NCBI GenBank assembly: GCA_005765155.1 | Contig: VCCP01000002.1 | Location: forward strand, 310,001-374,000 | DNA from: Zelopaecilomyces penicillatus | Lineage: Eukaryota > Ascomycota > Sordariomycetes > Hypocreales > Pseudodiploosporaceae | Reading direction: 5' to 3' | DNA: 64,000 nt | Part shown: positions 33,001 to 45,900 of the stretch, in pieces | Position numbering within the stretch: the stretch's first letter is position 1 | Layout: each line of letters starts with the position of its first letter | Position numbers and translations under genes: made by a program | Notes under the pieces: generated by a model | What the model was told of the DNA's origin: nothing | What the model saw: the letters and a program-made list of their open reading frames with translations, nothing else | Database searches by the model: none

Positions 33001-35499
33001 CATTCACAATCGGCCTGCGCCCAACAACGACACATGGGGAAACCTGGAGCAATAATATTGTTTCCGATTTAATACCACATGACAGACATTATGGGGATTT
33101 GCCGGGCCGGCCGTTGTCCATTGATCTAATTTGGTATATTCTCAACAGTGCTCAAATCTCATCATGGTTATGCTCTACACATTTATGCTCGTGTTGTCCT
33201 TTTTTCTTCTTTTGCTTATTGCCTGCTTGCTTGGCTGGGTATAATGACTCCGCTGTCTATCCCCCAGATCCAATTAAGCTCTGACACAACGCACACACAC
33301 GTGCACATACCTACCTACAGTCAATATGTACACAGACTCGGCACCAGAAGAGTCATAGCTGTGCCGTCCGACGGAGCTTTGGCTTGGAGATGATTGTATT
33401 TGCAACGGAAATCTTATTATTCTTGATAATCAAAACAACAGCAACAACATCACATCTAAGTCGATGCCCAACTGCGCCCAGCAAACGGATGATCGACTCT
33501 CCCCCTCTCAGTCCATCCATTTCCTCCCCCCTCGGCCTCGGCCCCTGGACAAGGCTGCTAACCCTTGTCCTAATCAAAGTCCCTAGGTCTCCAGTTTATT
33601 ATGCTTCCCCCCCTGGACAAACAGGAAGCTCGCGCCCCCCATGTTTCAACCTCCCAGTCCCCTGCAACCCTTCTCCTGTGACTTGTAGCAGGGTCTCTCA
33701 CTCATCCCCTCTCCTTCCAGGGCTGTTCATGCGCCCCGAGAGCTGGTTCACAATGCTCAATGCGCAATGTAACCACAAAGCATCAAATGTGCTTCCCCCC
33801 CCCTCTCTCTCTCCCCTTTTTTTGGGTTATGGACTGCTTGGGGTAAGGCAATATCGAAGCAATTCTAAAACTCGACCCGAATAAGGGCTGAACTCCTCAA
33901 AGCGTGTTTGCCCCTCTCCTCCCTTGTCACCCCGTCCCGTCAACTGGCCTTCTGGATCCGGAACCAGCGGCCGGTATGATGGGCGATTGGTCATTTTTTT
34001 CTTCATGCTGGCCCGCAAAGTCAGTCCGTTGCAGAAGGGATGGATGCTGCCGTGTATTTTTTTTTTTTTTTTTCATCTTTTCTTCCTGGCTAGTCAACAA
34101 GCAAACCCCAAAGGAACGGCTCGTCCATCTGATGCTAAATTCAGAGTTACAAACTGCACCATGAGATGCATCCAACACAACTACACCTAGGTAGGTACGG
34201 TAAATCAAGATTGACTTTTGCTCCCATCAAGCGAAAAGAGCCTCCCGTTCGTGCAGGGCGTTATACGGGTTAATATAGCCAGCTCTAGCGCCACGAGGCC
34301 CTTCATTTCCCCATATGGCCATTCCACTAATAGGCAGCGCGGAGTCTTTAATCAAGGGGACGTCGAAACAGGGAATCAGTAATTACGGTGCATGCCATGG
34401 CTGCCGTATGTATGCACGAATGACTGGCGCACTTGCTTGTGTGAGAGTTGATGTAATAACTAGATGTAGCCGCTTGACATGCGATACTCTTGTCTGTAAG
34501 TTAAGGTATTCAGCCGCCTACCTATATCGAGCTACAACATCCTTCATTCACCCCATCAACCTGTAGACGCGCAGCCTTTTCCATCTGCCTGCCTATTATT
34601 AGCACCACACCGCATGATTGGCCCGCAAGATGCCCTTCTGTAGCAAAAAGGTCTCGCCCCAGCTATGATTGGCTGGACTCCAGCTGTGTGTGACGCTGCC
34701 TGCACGATGCGGCATGGAGGGATGTCCTGTCCACCCTTTTGCCACTAAAAAGATGCAGCTCATCTCTGCCTGAGCGCTTAAAAATGCAAAAAAAAGGGAC
34801 AGGTCAGACAAAGGCCAACTACCCCGTCCCAGCAACCCAACCAATCGGCTGGCCGTGTTGTTTCAACGAGTGTGTATCAGAGCCGCCGCCCCCAAAAAAG
34901 GAAGCAAAAAAAAAAAAGCCACAAGCCAGCCGCCACGCGCGCAACGATGGGAAAATGAAACCTTTGCGCCATTCTGTTGCATTTTTGTTCACTAAGGATA
35001 CAAAAGTGTTTCGTGTGCACGAGTAATGAGGTCGTCTGGGTTCGCTCGAACTGGCATAGGCGGCCATTCGCGTGGAGACGAGACGGGCGATTTCAACCCT
35101 CTTGGACGTCTTGGTCGGGTTGATGCCCACCACCTCGGGTAGCCAAACAAACAACAGGCCTTGATATAACAACCACGATTATTTTTAGGTCCCCATTAGA
35201 ATCATGCATGACATACATCCCTCTATCCAACAGCCTTTAATAGACACAACATCTCGTGCAGCACACAACGAACCCCCGAGCATAGTCTGGTCCCCCCATC
35301 GAGCTACCTACTCAACACCCAAGTCCTGATACGTCATATTTCTCCGCATGTTTCTTCTTCTCCATCCCTCACCGCCCATGAGGCTTGCCTCCTAGCTTCA
35401 AGCCCCATTCTCCGGATAAAAAAAGGGCCCCAACTGGTGTTTTGTTTATTCATATGCAAGGGAGGGCCGCGCCTAGCCCACGTGTATTGATGAACCTGT
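30002..35499. other. Gene-free intergenic stretch, low-complexity leader region and GC-rich spacer
   Basis: No supported gene. The part at 30.0-31.5 kb is strongly strand-asymmetric: purine-rich on the plus strand at 31150-31500 with a (GA)n tract, hence pyrimidine-rich in a minus-strand transcript. It is probably the promoter and leader of the glutamine-rich gene. From 31.5 kb on there are homopolymer runs (T run at about 34055-34073, A run near 34907) and several ACCTACCTAGGTA-type tracts. Open frames over 100 codons exist on both strands but overlap and lack domains. Confidence 0.5.
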
Positions 35500-38400
35500 C
35501 ATGTAGGTATCCGCACTTTTTGCTGTTTTGGAGGAGAGACATGTTTACGCCCAGATCGGCATAACGCAAGGAGCGTATTAGGGACTTGGGGGAAAGAAAT
35601 GGTGTTTCTTGATAAACATTTATATGACGAGCACTCTATAAATCTATCTGATTTGATCAGTTGATCGGAGCGACTCTGATTGGTAGTAAAGTGCGCCACG
35701 CTCATTTGTAAGAGGCGTGAAACCATTAATGGATCTGATGTTAACATGAAGTGTACGCATGAAAGACGATAATTACATTATTTGTTCTTCCTGTTGTCTG
35801 GATATTGTTGGAGTATTGCATTGTGGAATCATTCTGTATGCTTGCAAATGGCTCCAGTTAATATTCACTACCCAACTGCAAGAACAACGGGGCTGCATAC
35901 TTGACACTTGACATACCGTGGTCTTCTACGACAGATTTCATAATCAAGCCGTAGTAAAAGAGCAGTCATGGAATTCCAGTGAACCAAATATCGAGGTAGA
36001 TCTGTTATTGATGCTGTTGGGTTTGAGGATTCAGTTGGAATATTTAAATAAAGATAACACGAAAGATGTTTGTAGTAGTCGTTCTGGCCAACGTCCATTA
36101 AACCAATCATTTGACAATTGTGAGTTGGTAAACGGTGTGAGTGGTGATAAATTTACTCTTATTGTACTTATCACAGTCAACGACGAGCTGGCAAATCTCA
36201 AGAGTAATTTAGCAACCATTTAACGTGAGTGATATGTAGCCATGTTATTATCAACTTCTCAGTTTTGCAATACCGGGTAGGTAGTCAGTGACTAGATTAT
36301 TAACACTGACTTGGGAATACAGGTGCATCATGTTTCTATATTGTAGTGTTCCTACATCTAAGCCGACCCAACTGAATAGACAAACTAAAATGTATGTGAT
36401 TCTTTTCAATTTAATGGGATCAGATGATGATATTTAGACCCATTTTGGCTGTTGATTAAAGAGACTTCGTGTAACTAATAAACACCAATAGAACCAGGCG
36501 TGTACCCTACAGTCGACTCAAATTTAATGACCACGGTCGAAATTCCAAGGCTATCGAAGACAATGGCTATGCTAGGGGCCGTTAATAATTCAAAATAGAT
36601 CTTTTCTACTTGACACTTTAAGAATGATCAGCTAGAGGATGGGTCTGGTGAATATAAACTCATTATAGTTGCCATTCTCTGCCACTCCTTCTGTCTACGA
36701 AGCAGGTTTTTATTATTACATTGAAGAACACTGTATCATATCATTGCAGAACTTTAAAGTCACATGGAATCTTTTTTCATATTATAATAAAGGTAATCGA
36801 CCTCGCTAGTTTGTGATTCACCTGACTGCCGTCTTCACTGTTGAAAAGGTGTTTCCAAAGATGTAGAAACCACATCCAGTTTAACTAGCTGCAGCAATGG
36901 CGTATATTGAGTCCATAGCAACTCAGATTCAGTCTGAGAACTAGATTGAGGGCTCTGAACCAAGAACAGAGACGTGATTTGTCTTCCTCATTCATTAAAT
37001 ATTTTCACTGTCCTAACTGTACACTCTTTGCTGTGTGTCTGCAAAAACTTGGGGCAAATAACTTCCCAGTTGAGCTCTGTAGTAAGTGAAGAGAGTGACA
37101 TATCCGAGTCCTCGCTGTTAGTCAACCCGTAACAGACAAAACCTAATAATCATGTAACCTCTAGGCGATTGTCAACAATTTGGCTCGTTCAAAGCTATGC
37201 ACAGCAAAACATGAGGCCAATAATGATCACTCAGTATATCAACACAGCTGAAAGGCTTGACAGGTTCCCTGTTGCAGAAGCTAAAAAGAAATGACAGGTT
37301 AAACAAAGTCCTAATAGGGCGCTCCCCAGTCATATAAAGTGCCCAAATCTCATCTCGAAAGAATAGCGATATCAGTTTTCAGGCAAGTCTGAACCACCAT
37401 GTATAGAGAACTCCGGTTGACATAATAAGAAGACGAGACAACGTATCTAACAAAGCGATATTGATGAGAATTAATGCGTATAATCAGTATCGAGTACTTG
37501 ATGGGGCGTTCTATAAGGATACGTATATATATATATTGTCAAGAAGTCATCGAAATTATGACTCGAATAGACGGCGGCATATTAATTCCAGTTATGTTTG
37601 GAGTTCGACTCGACGGACATAGAACCAAGATATACGACTGACGATATAGAGAAATGGATTATTTGCTTTGCTGCTGGTCCCCATGTTAACTTTGGTGTTT
37701 TCACATTTGTCGCAACTACCTATCACCGAGTGACGACTACTCATGAGTATGTCAAATGTTCTTTCTCGCTCTAAAAGTCCATTCTCCATTACCATGTTTA
37801 ATCCCAGGGTTTTATTTTGACTAACATCACACTCTCTATCTTCCGTTGTATTTCTGAGCAATTTTATTGTCAAGAGTATGTATGTTTCCGATGAGATGAA
37901 CATATCGTCTGATTCATTCCAAATTCACGGGGATGCGTTCTTGTCTTCACATGCAAGTCTGAAATCCTCTTTATATACTTTATTATCGCCCGCCAAACAA
38001 ACCAAGACCGAATATTTAGCAGGTCAAGGGTTATTTCAAGTACATAATGTAACTCTGGTAGAGTCGGTAGTAAAAAAAAGGTGGATAGTACGCTACTTCC
38101 AGCTGTTCTTCCCATGATGTGATGATGGGCATACCGAACTTGCCCTCGTACTTTGCCAGAATCACGCGTAGCAGTACTAAAAACGGCCAGAACTTCCCGT
38201 TATATCCTCCCAATATGTCGTAGTCTTCCGAGGGATTGAATCTTCATCAAGTAGAGATAAATGCCTAAATCTCCTATAATCCTTGTTACCTTCACAAAAA
38301 ATAAATGTGCAAAATAATTCCAGGAGTCGCCGAGTCCGTTTATCCCACCGCATCTCCGGCCGATCTCTCACATATATTTGCGTCGCCTCCAACTAAAAGT
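35500..38400. other. AT-rich, stop-rich stretch, probably a decayed mobile element
   Basis: The base composition changes abruptly to AT-rich over nearly 3 kb. Open frames become very short and no gene can be built, although pieces of up to about 100 codons remain (for example 35918-36223 on the plus strand). This is what RIP-mutated or long-decayed transposon DNA looks like in ascomycetes. I could not identify terminal repeats or an element family by eye. Confidence 0.4.
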
Positions 38401-41400
38401 CCCGGGAAATACACCCAAGTATGGCAAGTGCGGTAGTAGTTGCGCCCGTTTGGGCGTTTTCTTTCTTGGACTCCACCGGCCTTTGTGATGGGGACATGAG
38501 ACGGCGGCTACCCCCGGACTCTTTTGCTTTACTTTTCCTCTTCTTCCTCCTCTTTTTGTTCGTTATGGTGTATCGATGTTTGAACGATAGAGAAGCAAAC
38601 TGCGAAAAAGACCCGATCGACGATTCATGACACTCCAGTTGGGCGTCCAATATTTGACAGGGGAGGGGCGGCGTTCTTGGCGGGCATGGCAGGGGATAGC
38701 TGGACAACAGAGTGGGAAAAGAGCATGGTCGGGAACTAAGAGATTCATGGCTGTTAATGTATAATTACCTATATGTAGTTACTTCTGTGTATCTCTAGAA
38801 TCTTGAGGAATTTCCGCACATATTTAGAAATTGCTAGCAATATCTGGAAATCTCATCAATATATAGAAATTGCTAAACATCTTGAATAAATAAACTATAT
38901 ACTCCATACCCTCAAACAATATAAAGTAGTGTCACAGCGATTATGTTTCCCCCCCCTGTTTCTAAATTACTAACAACCAAAACAAATAGCTCGCCTTTTC
39001 TTCAATACCCCCCGACTTGACTCATTCAACCCCCGTACCGTACCCCTTCTGAGCTGACAACCCAAGCATGGGGAAGGTGTCAGCATCCTAGCCGGTGCGG
39101 CAACTTCAGTTGGGCAAAGTGGGTGTCATGTCACCCATCTATATCCTTGCTGACCCCATATCCCCCCCCATATATTACCATCCGACCGACCAACAGGGAC
39201 TTCACATATCGTGGGCTAATATGTGTCCGTAAAACACTCTTCACAAACTCGATTTCATCCGAGATATCACCATCTCACCCAACCCATCTGAGTTATTTTG
39301 TTTTCCTCTGTAGGCTGTCTGTGACGGGGATGTCTGCTTACATCTCATATGTGGATCCGCCCTCCGCGGCCCCCGACTTCAGCCTCACTCATACCCTTCC
39401 AGGTACTTTTACTGTAAAAAAAGAACCCCCTCCCATGGACAATTCTTCTGGTACGAAAACTTGCTTCCCCCTAGGATCAAATAGGTTAAGCAATGTCCCA
39501 AGGCTGCATGCCCACCTCGTTCAGCCCTAACTACAAATTAATAGCGCTCAGAAAGTGTCATGGATGCCGGGCCGAGAAGGGCATTCTAGATTTTTTTTTT
39601 TTTTTCGCTTGATGGTAACCTTGATGTGTATGAAATGCGCACTTGGCTGCTTCTGCCAAGGTAGTTGAATGTCGTTTGTCCTCGTGAGATTACGACCAAG
39701 CCTCATTTTCTTAAACTCTCCCCCAACGTCTGGTCTAATGGTCTCTCCGGTATCGCCCCCTCGGTCACTTTCTCGTATAAGCGAAGCGCTGCTTCCATTA
39801 GCCATTTCCCTTTCTCAGCCTGTCTAAAATATTACACCAGCCAGACAATTATCTGCAAGTATTGCCGTGCTTGACATTAGTTTACAGCACCTGCTTTGTA
39901 TGATCAGTCCCCATTTACCTCCATCGAGATTTCTAAATTGTTCCCCGTCGCCCGCCAAGCATTTTGCCCTTGACTCAAAAACATTCTTTCTCTTCTAATG
40001 GACAAGAAATAAGCAACAATATCTACATAAGTTTAACTCACTCTCCACCTAATCGATTATGCACAGAGATGTCATATTTCCAGGCACCCTTGCAACCTGA
40101 ACGCGCGCAGGTGACACCATTTCACAAGGCTGACGGCAGGATCCCCCCCTTCTCTGAAAGAAAGAAAGAAGAAGAAGAAAGCTGTTCGAGGTGGACGCTG
40201 TATGAAATCTCACGTCAGAACTTTAAAAAAGCCGTTACTTGCAACCAATTGTGATTCGCATCTACCTATCATGTAATGTTGGTTATATTCCTGGACCTGG
40301 CAGTGGCCGGAGTTGCCGCAAGCTGAGTGATGTTGTGTCGTCGGCGCTCGTTGGAGCTGTTTGTACCGAATTATGTATTATAAATCAAGTCAGGGTGTGT
40401 TGCATCTGCTGCAGAATGTTTTACGGGATCTTTACTTGCTTGGTGAAAATGGGAATCCCCGGAGTCCGATTCCGTTGACAGGGGTCTTTGTGCAATATTG
40501 CTTTTTTGTCCGCTTTCCCTCAGCCTTATTTCGTCAGCCAAGGGATAATGGGGACCGGCTGTGTGTCAATGCCGAATGTCCCGTCTGACGAGACGAAGTG
40601 TTCCACCCAGATTGACATCCTGGGGGTCATCATAGATTGACTCGCTGCATCATGTGCTGGACATACAGAATCTACAAAGTGAGTCAATGCAAAACACACC
40701 CTCACTCACTCGCGCATGCTTACACAGACAGACTTACATGACGTTGGTAGAACAAAGGGGAGTGTCATCAAGATGACATCTGCACATCTAAGCGTGGAGC
40801 ACGCATGACAGAGTGCAATATAAGCTGCGTGTATTATTCCAACTCCCGCTTGCTCCACAAAAAGGGCTGTAAGACATTCTATCCTTACGGTGAAACACAA
40901 CCCATGCCATGTCTTTTGTGATCAATGACACCACCCACTTTTGCCTGTCGACGGGCCACCACGTTTGTGGGGAAAGAGTAGAAAATGGAAGAAAGGAAAG
41001 AAGGGGGGGGGGGGGTGAAAATAATGAATACATTTCGATCGCTGATCAAGAGAAGGGCGTAAAATGTAAGCACCAGATTCCGTGGGGGGAAGATGTCCGG
41101 ATAACTCGGAGATGGAGAAGGGAGCGATTCCCTGCTCCGTTTGAATGCAGATTTACTCATGTATTATGGGCAAACTTGATCCTTTGGTGTCGACATGCAT
41201 ATCTATGCAAATGCAGCCGAATAACACGAAAGTCACACGGCTTTATCGCCAAATGCGTCCCTTCGGCCGAAAACTTGGCATGGTTAGTGATTGAGGGAGG
41301 CGTGTGGAACACTCGGCATATTTGTGTGTCTGTAACACGGACACAAAGGTACACGTAAAGACATGAGAGAGAGAAGACCAGTATATTCTTAATGATAAAT

Positions 41401-42115
41401 TCAAGCTCAGGTTGTCAAAATGTCTAAATCGTCCGAGACGTAAATCTTCTGTCGTACCATCGTAATCTGTTCCGTGTGCTACTCTATAGAAAAAGGGGGA
41501 GCGGGAGAAGGGGTAAAACGAGAAAGGCTGGAAAGAAGAAATAGAAAGAATATAGAAACGACCTGATAACGCTATGTACACACTCCAAGGCAAAAGTCAT
41601 TGTGCGGAAGAAAAAAAAGGTTGAATGTCAAGAGAAGTGAAAGTATTAAACCTTCTTTTTAACTCCGCAAGACTGCACAAGAATAAAAGCCTTGGTAACC
41701 TTTTTTGTTTGATCCTAAAAGAAAACAAGTATCCAGTAATTTTGACTCATAAGAGTAATACAGTGACACGAAAGGAGGACAGAGACTGGTGGGCAAAAAG
41801 TAGACATATAAACGAATAAAAAACCAGCGGAAAAATGTATATGAAAAGATGAAGCCAGCGAACAAGAAGGAGAGCGTGTGGACATACCACCCAGTCATGA
41901 ACGTGGAATCAAGGTTTAAAAAAAAAGCAAAATCGGCGCCGTGTAAATGATACGCTTTCCCATGGTGAGAATGCCATGCAAGCCCTTCTGGATGAGTTTT
42001 CACATGGCCTCATATTTCATGCTGCCTTGCAAATCGCGAACCCCTTTTGACAACCAAGGTCACGAAGACAAGTCCGTTTTTGGGGCGGCTGTTTGTAATC
42101 ATTTTGATTCATCCT
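38401..42115. other. Intergenic, no supported gene
   Basis: Mixed-composition spacer. It contains a degenerate AT-rich tandem tract at about 38811-38885, a poly-T run near 39592-39605 and a poly-G run near 41007-41018. No recognisable protein domain or RNA gene was found on either strand. Confidence 0.5.
38811..38885. repeat. Degenerate short tandem repeat (unit like ATATTTAGAAATTGCTAGC)
   Basis: Three to four imperfect units of about 20-22 nt share TAGAAATTGCTA or GGAAATCTCAT cores. The copies differ at several positions, so the array is old. Confidence 0.5.
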
Positions 42116-42997
42116 TCATCGCATTTCCTCAGGCGTCACTGTAGCTCCGTAGAATCCTCCTCCATGGCCGCCACCAGCCGCGGCGCACGCTAGGCAAGCT
42201 CCGCCACCATAGACGCGTGTGTGTCTGCTCCAGCCTGCCCCGTCGCGGTCCAGCGCAGAAATGATTTCGCCCTGGACGTTGACGTTTCGCGGTGCCTTGG
42301 CGTCGTCGTCGGATCCTTGTCCAACAGGCGGTGCTAGGGGCAACCGTTGGCTTGTCTGAGGATAGGGGTTAGATAGGAAGGCAAAGTCTGTGGACTCAGC
42401 CTCAGATGGTTGGCCAGAGCGCGGGACGGGGACGCCGACGGGGATTGTTTTTGTGTAGGAGCGCCGCCTGGGGATGGATGACGACTCGTCATTGTCGGCC
42501 TGAAACGCCGACGTAGATGTCGACGACATGTAGTCTGGGTTTGGTTGGTGAATGAAGCTGTCCGGGTCGTATGGTCGCTCGTCCAAGGTAAACACAGAGC
42601 TGCTCAGCTCAGGCGGAGTAAAGGGTGGCGCAGGTGGTAGCCTGGAGAGGAAATCTACGGGCAGAGAGTCACTGCCAGCTCCCCAATGCGCGATTGTCCG
42701 TCGTGGCAAGTCTTTCCCAAAAGAAGAATGCTGATCGTTCAACTGTTCAAGGAGACGAGGCTTCTCGTCTATTGACCGGGCAGTGGGTTGGTAGTGTTGA
42801 TCAAAGGAGTTGGGAGGGACGAGGTTGGAATTAAGCTGATCAGCTGATCGCAGCCATGAGTAGGCACAACGCACACAGTAGCGTACAATGACAAAGAGGG
42901 CGAAAATGGCCAGCCCAGATTGAAGCGTCGCCCAGGAGGGCGGTTGGGCTCTCAAGTAGTCGCCAGCGGCTAATCTTTCTCGATGGGTGGCTGGCAT
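42116..42997 (-). CDS. Conserved single-pass membrane protein, function unknown
   Basis: This single exon encodes about 293 residues from the ATG at 42997 (MPATHRERLAAGDYLRAQPP). The frame continues upstream but without another ATG. Residues about 21-45 (SWATLQSGLAIFALFVIVRYCVRC) form one membrane segment. The middle is a disordered Pro/Ser-rich region. The C-terminus QGEIISALDRDGAGWSRHTR followed by VYGGGACLACAAA and FYGATVTPEEMR has the feel of a strongly conserved block that I have seen in uncharacterised proteins of filamentous ascomycetes. The paired Cys and Gly-rich end suggest a small folded tail. No enzymatic or transport function can be inferred. It is an isolated gene in a gene-poor stretch. 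Confidence 0.8.
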   Translation of the reverse strand: MPATHRERLAAGDYLRAQPPSWATLQSGLAIFALFVIVRYCVRCAYSWLRSADQLNSNLVPPNSFDQHYQPTARSIDEKPRLLEQLNDQHSSFGKDLPRRTIAHWGAGSDSLPVDFLSRLPPAPPFTPPELSSSVFTLDERPYDPDSFIHQPNPDYMSSTSTSAFQADNDESSSIPRRRSYTKTIPVGVPVPRSGQPSEAESTDFAFLSNPYPQTSQRLPLAPPVGQGSDDDAKAPRNVNVQGEIISALDRDGAGWSRHTRVYGGGACLACAAAGGGHGGGFYGATVTPEEMR

Positions 42998-45900
42998 GGT
43001 TGATTGTGTCTGCTTATGGAAATTCGGCCTGGCGCCGTAAGCCAGGGGTGTCCCCGCCAAGTCGGACTACCTCCGCCGTCAGACGGGTTTGCGGTCTGCC
43101 CTACAGCAGCTTAGTAGAGAGAGACAGGTCGAATTGAAGTGAGCAAGCCCAGGTTGACAACTAGTTGGGTAATACGCCGAAATCGTGGCTGCAAAGAAAT
43201 CGTTGATGGCCTCCCGGTTCCAACAAAGGCACCAAAGACGTCTGAGCTTTCGTGGTAAAGTGACTGTATGAGACGACAGAAATTCTTTTTGAGAGCTGAA
43301 GACGACTAGGAATGATGTGATTTAGGTGATTCCTAGATTCGTATAAAGCGGTGATTGCAATCACTTTGGGATAATGCCGAGAGCACGTTCAGGTGCAGCT
43401 TCAATTGGCGCGTCAAGTCGCATGAAATGGGGCGGAAAGGAATTCGATCCTATCTTCTTAATGGGTTCTCGTAACCAGATTAGGAAATACGACATAAACG
43501 TGACAGATGGGTCAATGGCAGAAAGAGTGTTGGGGCATGATCCTTATATAAGTCAATGACATAGGGTGTGTGGCTTTGCAGATGTTCATAGCGAAAGCGT
43601 CGGAATCATTAGCGACATTCAGACACTAGATCCCGCTTGGGAAGCGCAGAGAACCTGGGAATGGAACCAGGCTAGACACAAGCGCATTTGCTCAGCTATA
43701 GTCGTGCAAGCTGTCAGGCCAAAGCTCGTCAAGTCATGGGGGGTGTGTGTCCCAAAGTTTTCAGACGTCCAACGCCTTGGGAGGTGTAGAATACTAGGTA
43801 CGAAAGCAGGCATAGAGATACAGAACGCAAACAAGCATATAGACACCAGAGCCGGGGGTGGGGACAAAAGCCCAATGCATGCTCTGCAGTCAGCGAATTG
43901 TGATCCGCCTCGCATGGCATTGCATGCAAGTTAGGTCGCAGTGAGATGAATCCCCATCTCTCATCTGCAAAGGAACGGGTGATGTATGCGCGTTGCGGTG
44001 TCCTGCAGCGCCAGTATCGCTGTTGTACCAGCAGGCATCGCGATAAATGCCCATGGACAGACACCAAGTGGAGTGCTGAATGCTTCAGCCAGCGAATGGT
44101 CACTGGATGGTTCCTAGGTGCTAGCATCGGCGGCGCCAGATTTAGCTGTTAGAGCTCGGCGCTATGCGTGCAGAGCGCAAAGCGCAGACCCGGCCCAGCA
44201 GAAAGGGCCCTGTGCCTCTTGTCTCGGGCTGGGATGGATCAGAAAGCATCCCTGTTTTCAGCAGCCATGGCACGCTGGTTGAGCCGCCTCCCTGGCTCGA
44301 GAGTCATCGGGACTGTGCCTGTACAGCGCGGTGCTGGCGCAAACCCCTTGGGCAAGGCGTGGATGGGTGGATATTGCCATATTGGCATGTACACCTACTT
44401 TGCCGCTACTTGGTTGCTGTTCTTGGCACAGTTCCTGTGCGCCTCGACATGCTTGTGCCTTTATTTCTGCTGGATGTTTCAGGGCCATATGGCGAGTCCC
44501 CGGGCTTAGCGAGATTCGGCGCATGGCGACTCGTCTTCCCGCAATCGGTGGGACATGGCAGCGAGGATTCAGCTGAGGTGAGCCTTATGGAGGCGCCATG
44601 ATTGCATCCCACGTCGCGAGCTTGTTCCATGAGACGCCCAATGACACGTCTTTTTATGCCCTATTGATTGGTTCGGTCAAGCAGCCTGGTAGAATACGAA
44701 GTAATTGTAGGCGATCGACCAGGACAAGAAGAAACACGGCGCTTTGAACCTACACTATCATTGGTGGTGTGAGCATCGTAGGTACGGAGGGGAGGGGCAT
44801 CTCTGCGCTTTCGGCTTGGAGGATAGGGTTAAGGATGGGACCTACATCCCGAGATAAAAGGAAAAAAAAAAGACAAAGCCGGGAACTGGCGCCGGTCGTT
44901 TTCCGTCCATGTCGAGAACGAGTGGCCCTGGCACAGTGGCGCTGCCGAAGGGGCCAACAGTGAGGCAAAAGTGGTGTGTAGGGAAAATGTTGTGAGGAGA
45001 GGCGAAGACGGAAAGTGGGAGGTGGGGCTCGAAGGGGCTCGAAGTGCAGACAGGTGCAGGTGCAGGCAGGCAGGTCTCACATTTAGAAGATTCACACTGT
45101 ATTATTACTCCGTGCCCAAACGTTGTAAGTCGTCTATCCGTCTCTCTTAATAAGTCTCAACCACCATCACCTATCTGGACAGACATGCAATACAAGTAAT
45201 AGTGATTTCATAGTCATGATAAAGCTTTTGAAAACGTAGACTCCACAGCAGCGCTGCAGACCACCGAGTAATACGGATGCATCCCTACGGCCCTCGTTCT
45301 CGGAACTGCGTGGCGTATCCCACCACAAGTTCTGACTCGAGGACAGTGTGAGTAAGTGAATCCGCTTTTTGTTTGCTGGTTGGGATGCCGTTGGTTAGGG
45401 ATTTTAGTGGGCGTTAGTGCTCCGTAGTTGGGGCACTTTCAGCTGAGCCGGCGGCCTGGACATGCAAACGTATATTGACGGAGCTTTAGCTTTCCGGCGA
45501 CAGGCCGAATGATGGTAGGACTTGTGGCTTTGTTATTGCTGTGCTCTCTCTCCTTGCCAGGGGCCGACAAACAGCAATATGATGTGCAGCAGAGTAATTA
45601 CGTATGTTTTATTTTCATGTAATCTTCTTTTACTTTACTGTGCTAACATCTTCTCAAGCAGTGGAACGCCGGTAGATGTGGGTGGCGCCGAGGGCGCTGG
45701 ACAAGGGGGGGGGGGGGCATACATTGTACTGTAGGTACATTTATGCTGTCCAGACAGAGGCAGCTGAAGCTACTGCTGGGTGCATATTGCGCTGTCACCC
45801 ACTCCGTCAACAGCTTCGGTGGTGGTGTGGCATCAATCTACCTACACCTTGACTTGGCCCTCCATGCCTGAGATACCAAAGGCACTCACGAGACTAATCA

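Noticed and set aside
44164..44601. 145-codon plus-strand frame
   Set aside because: Three competing frames cover the same DNA on both strands and none shows a recognisable feature; likely chance in GC-balanced spacer.
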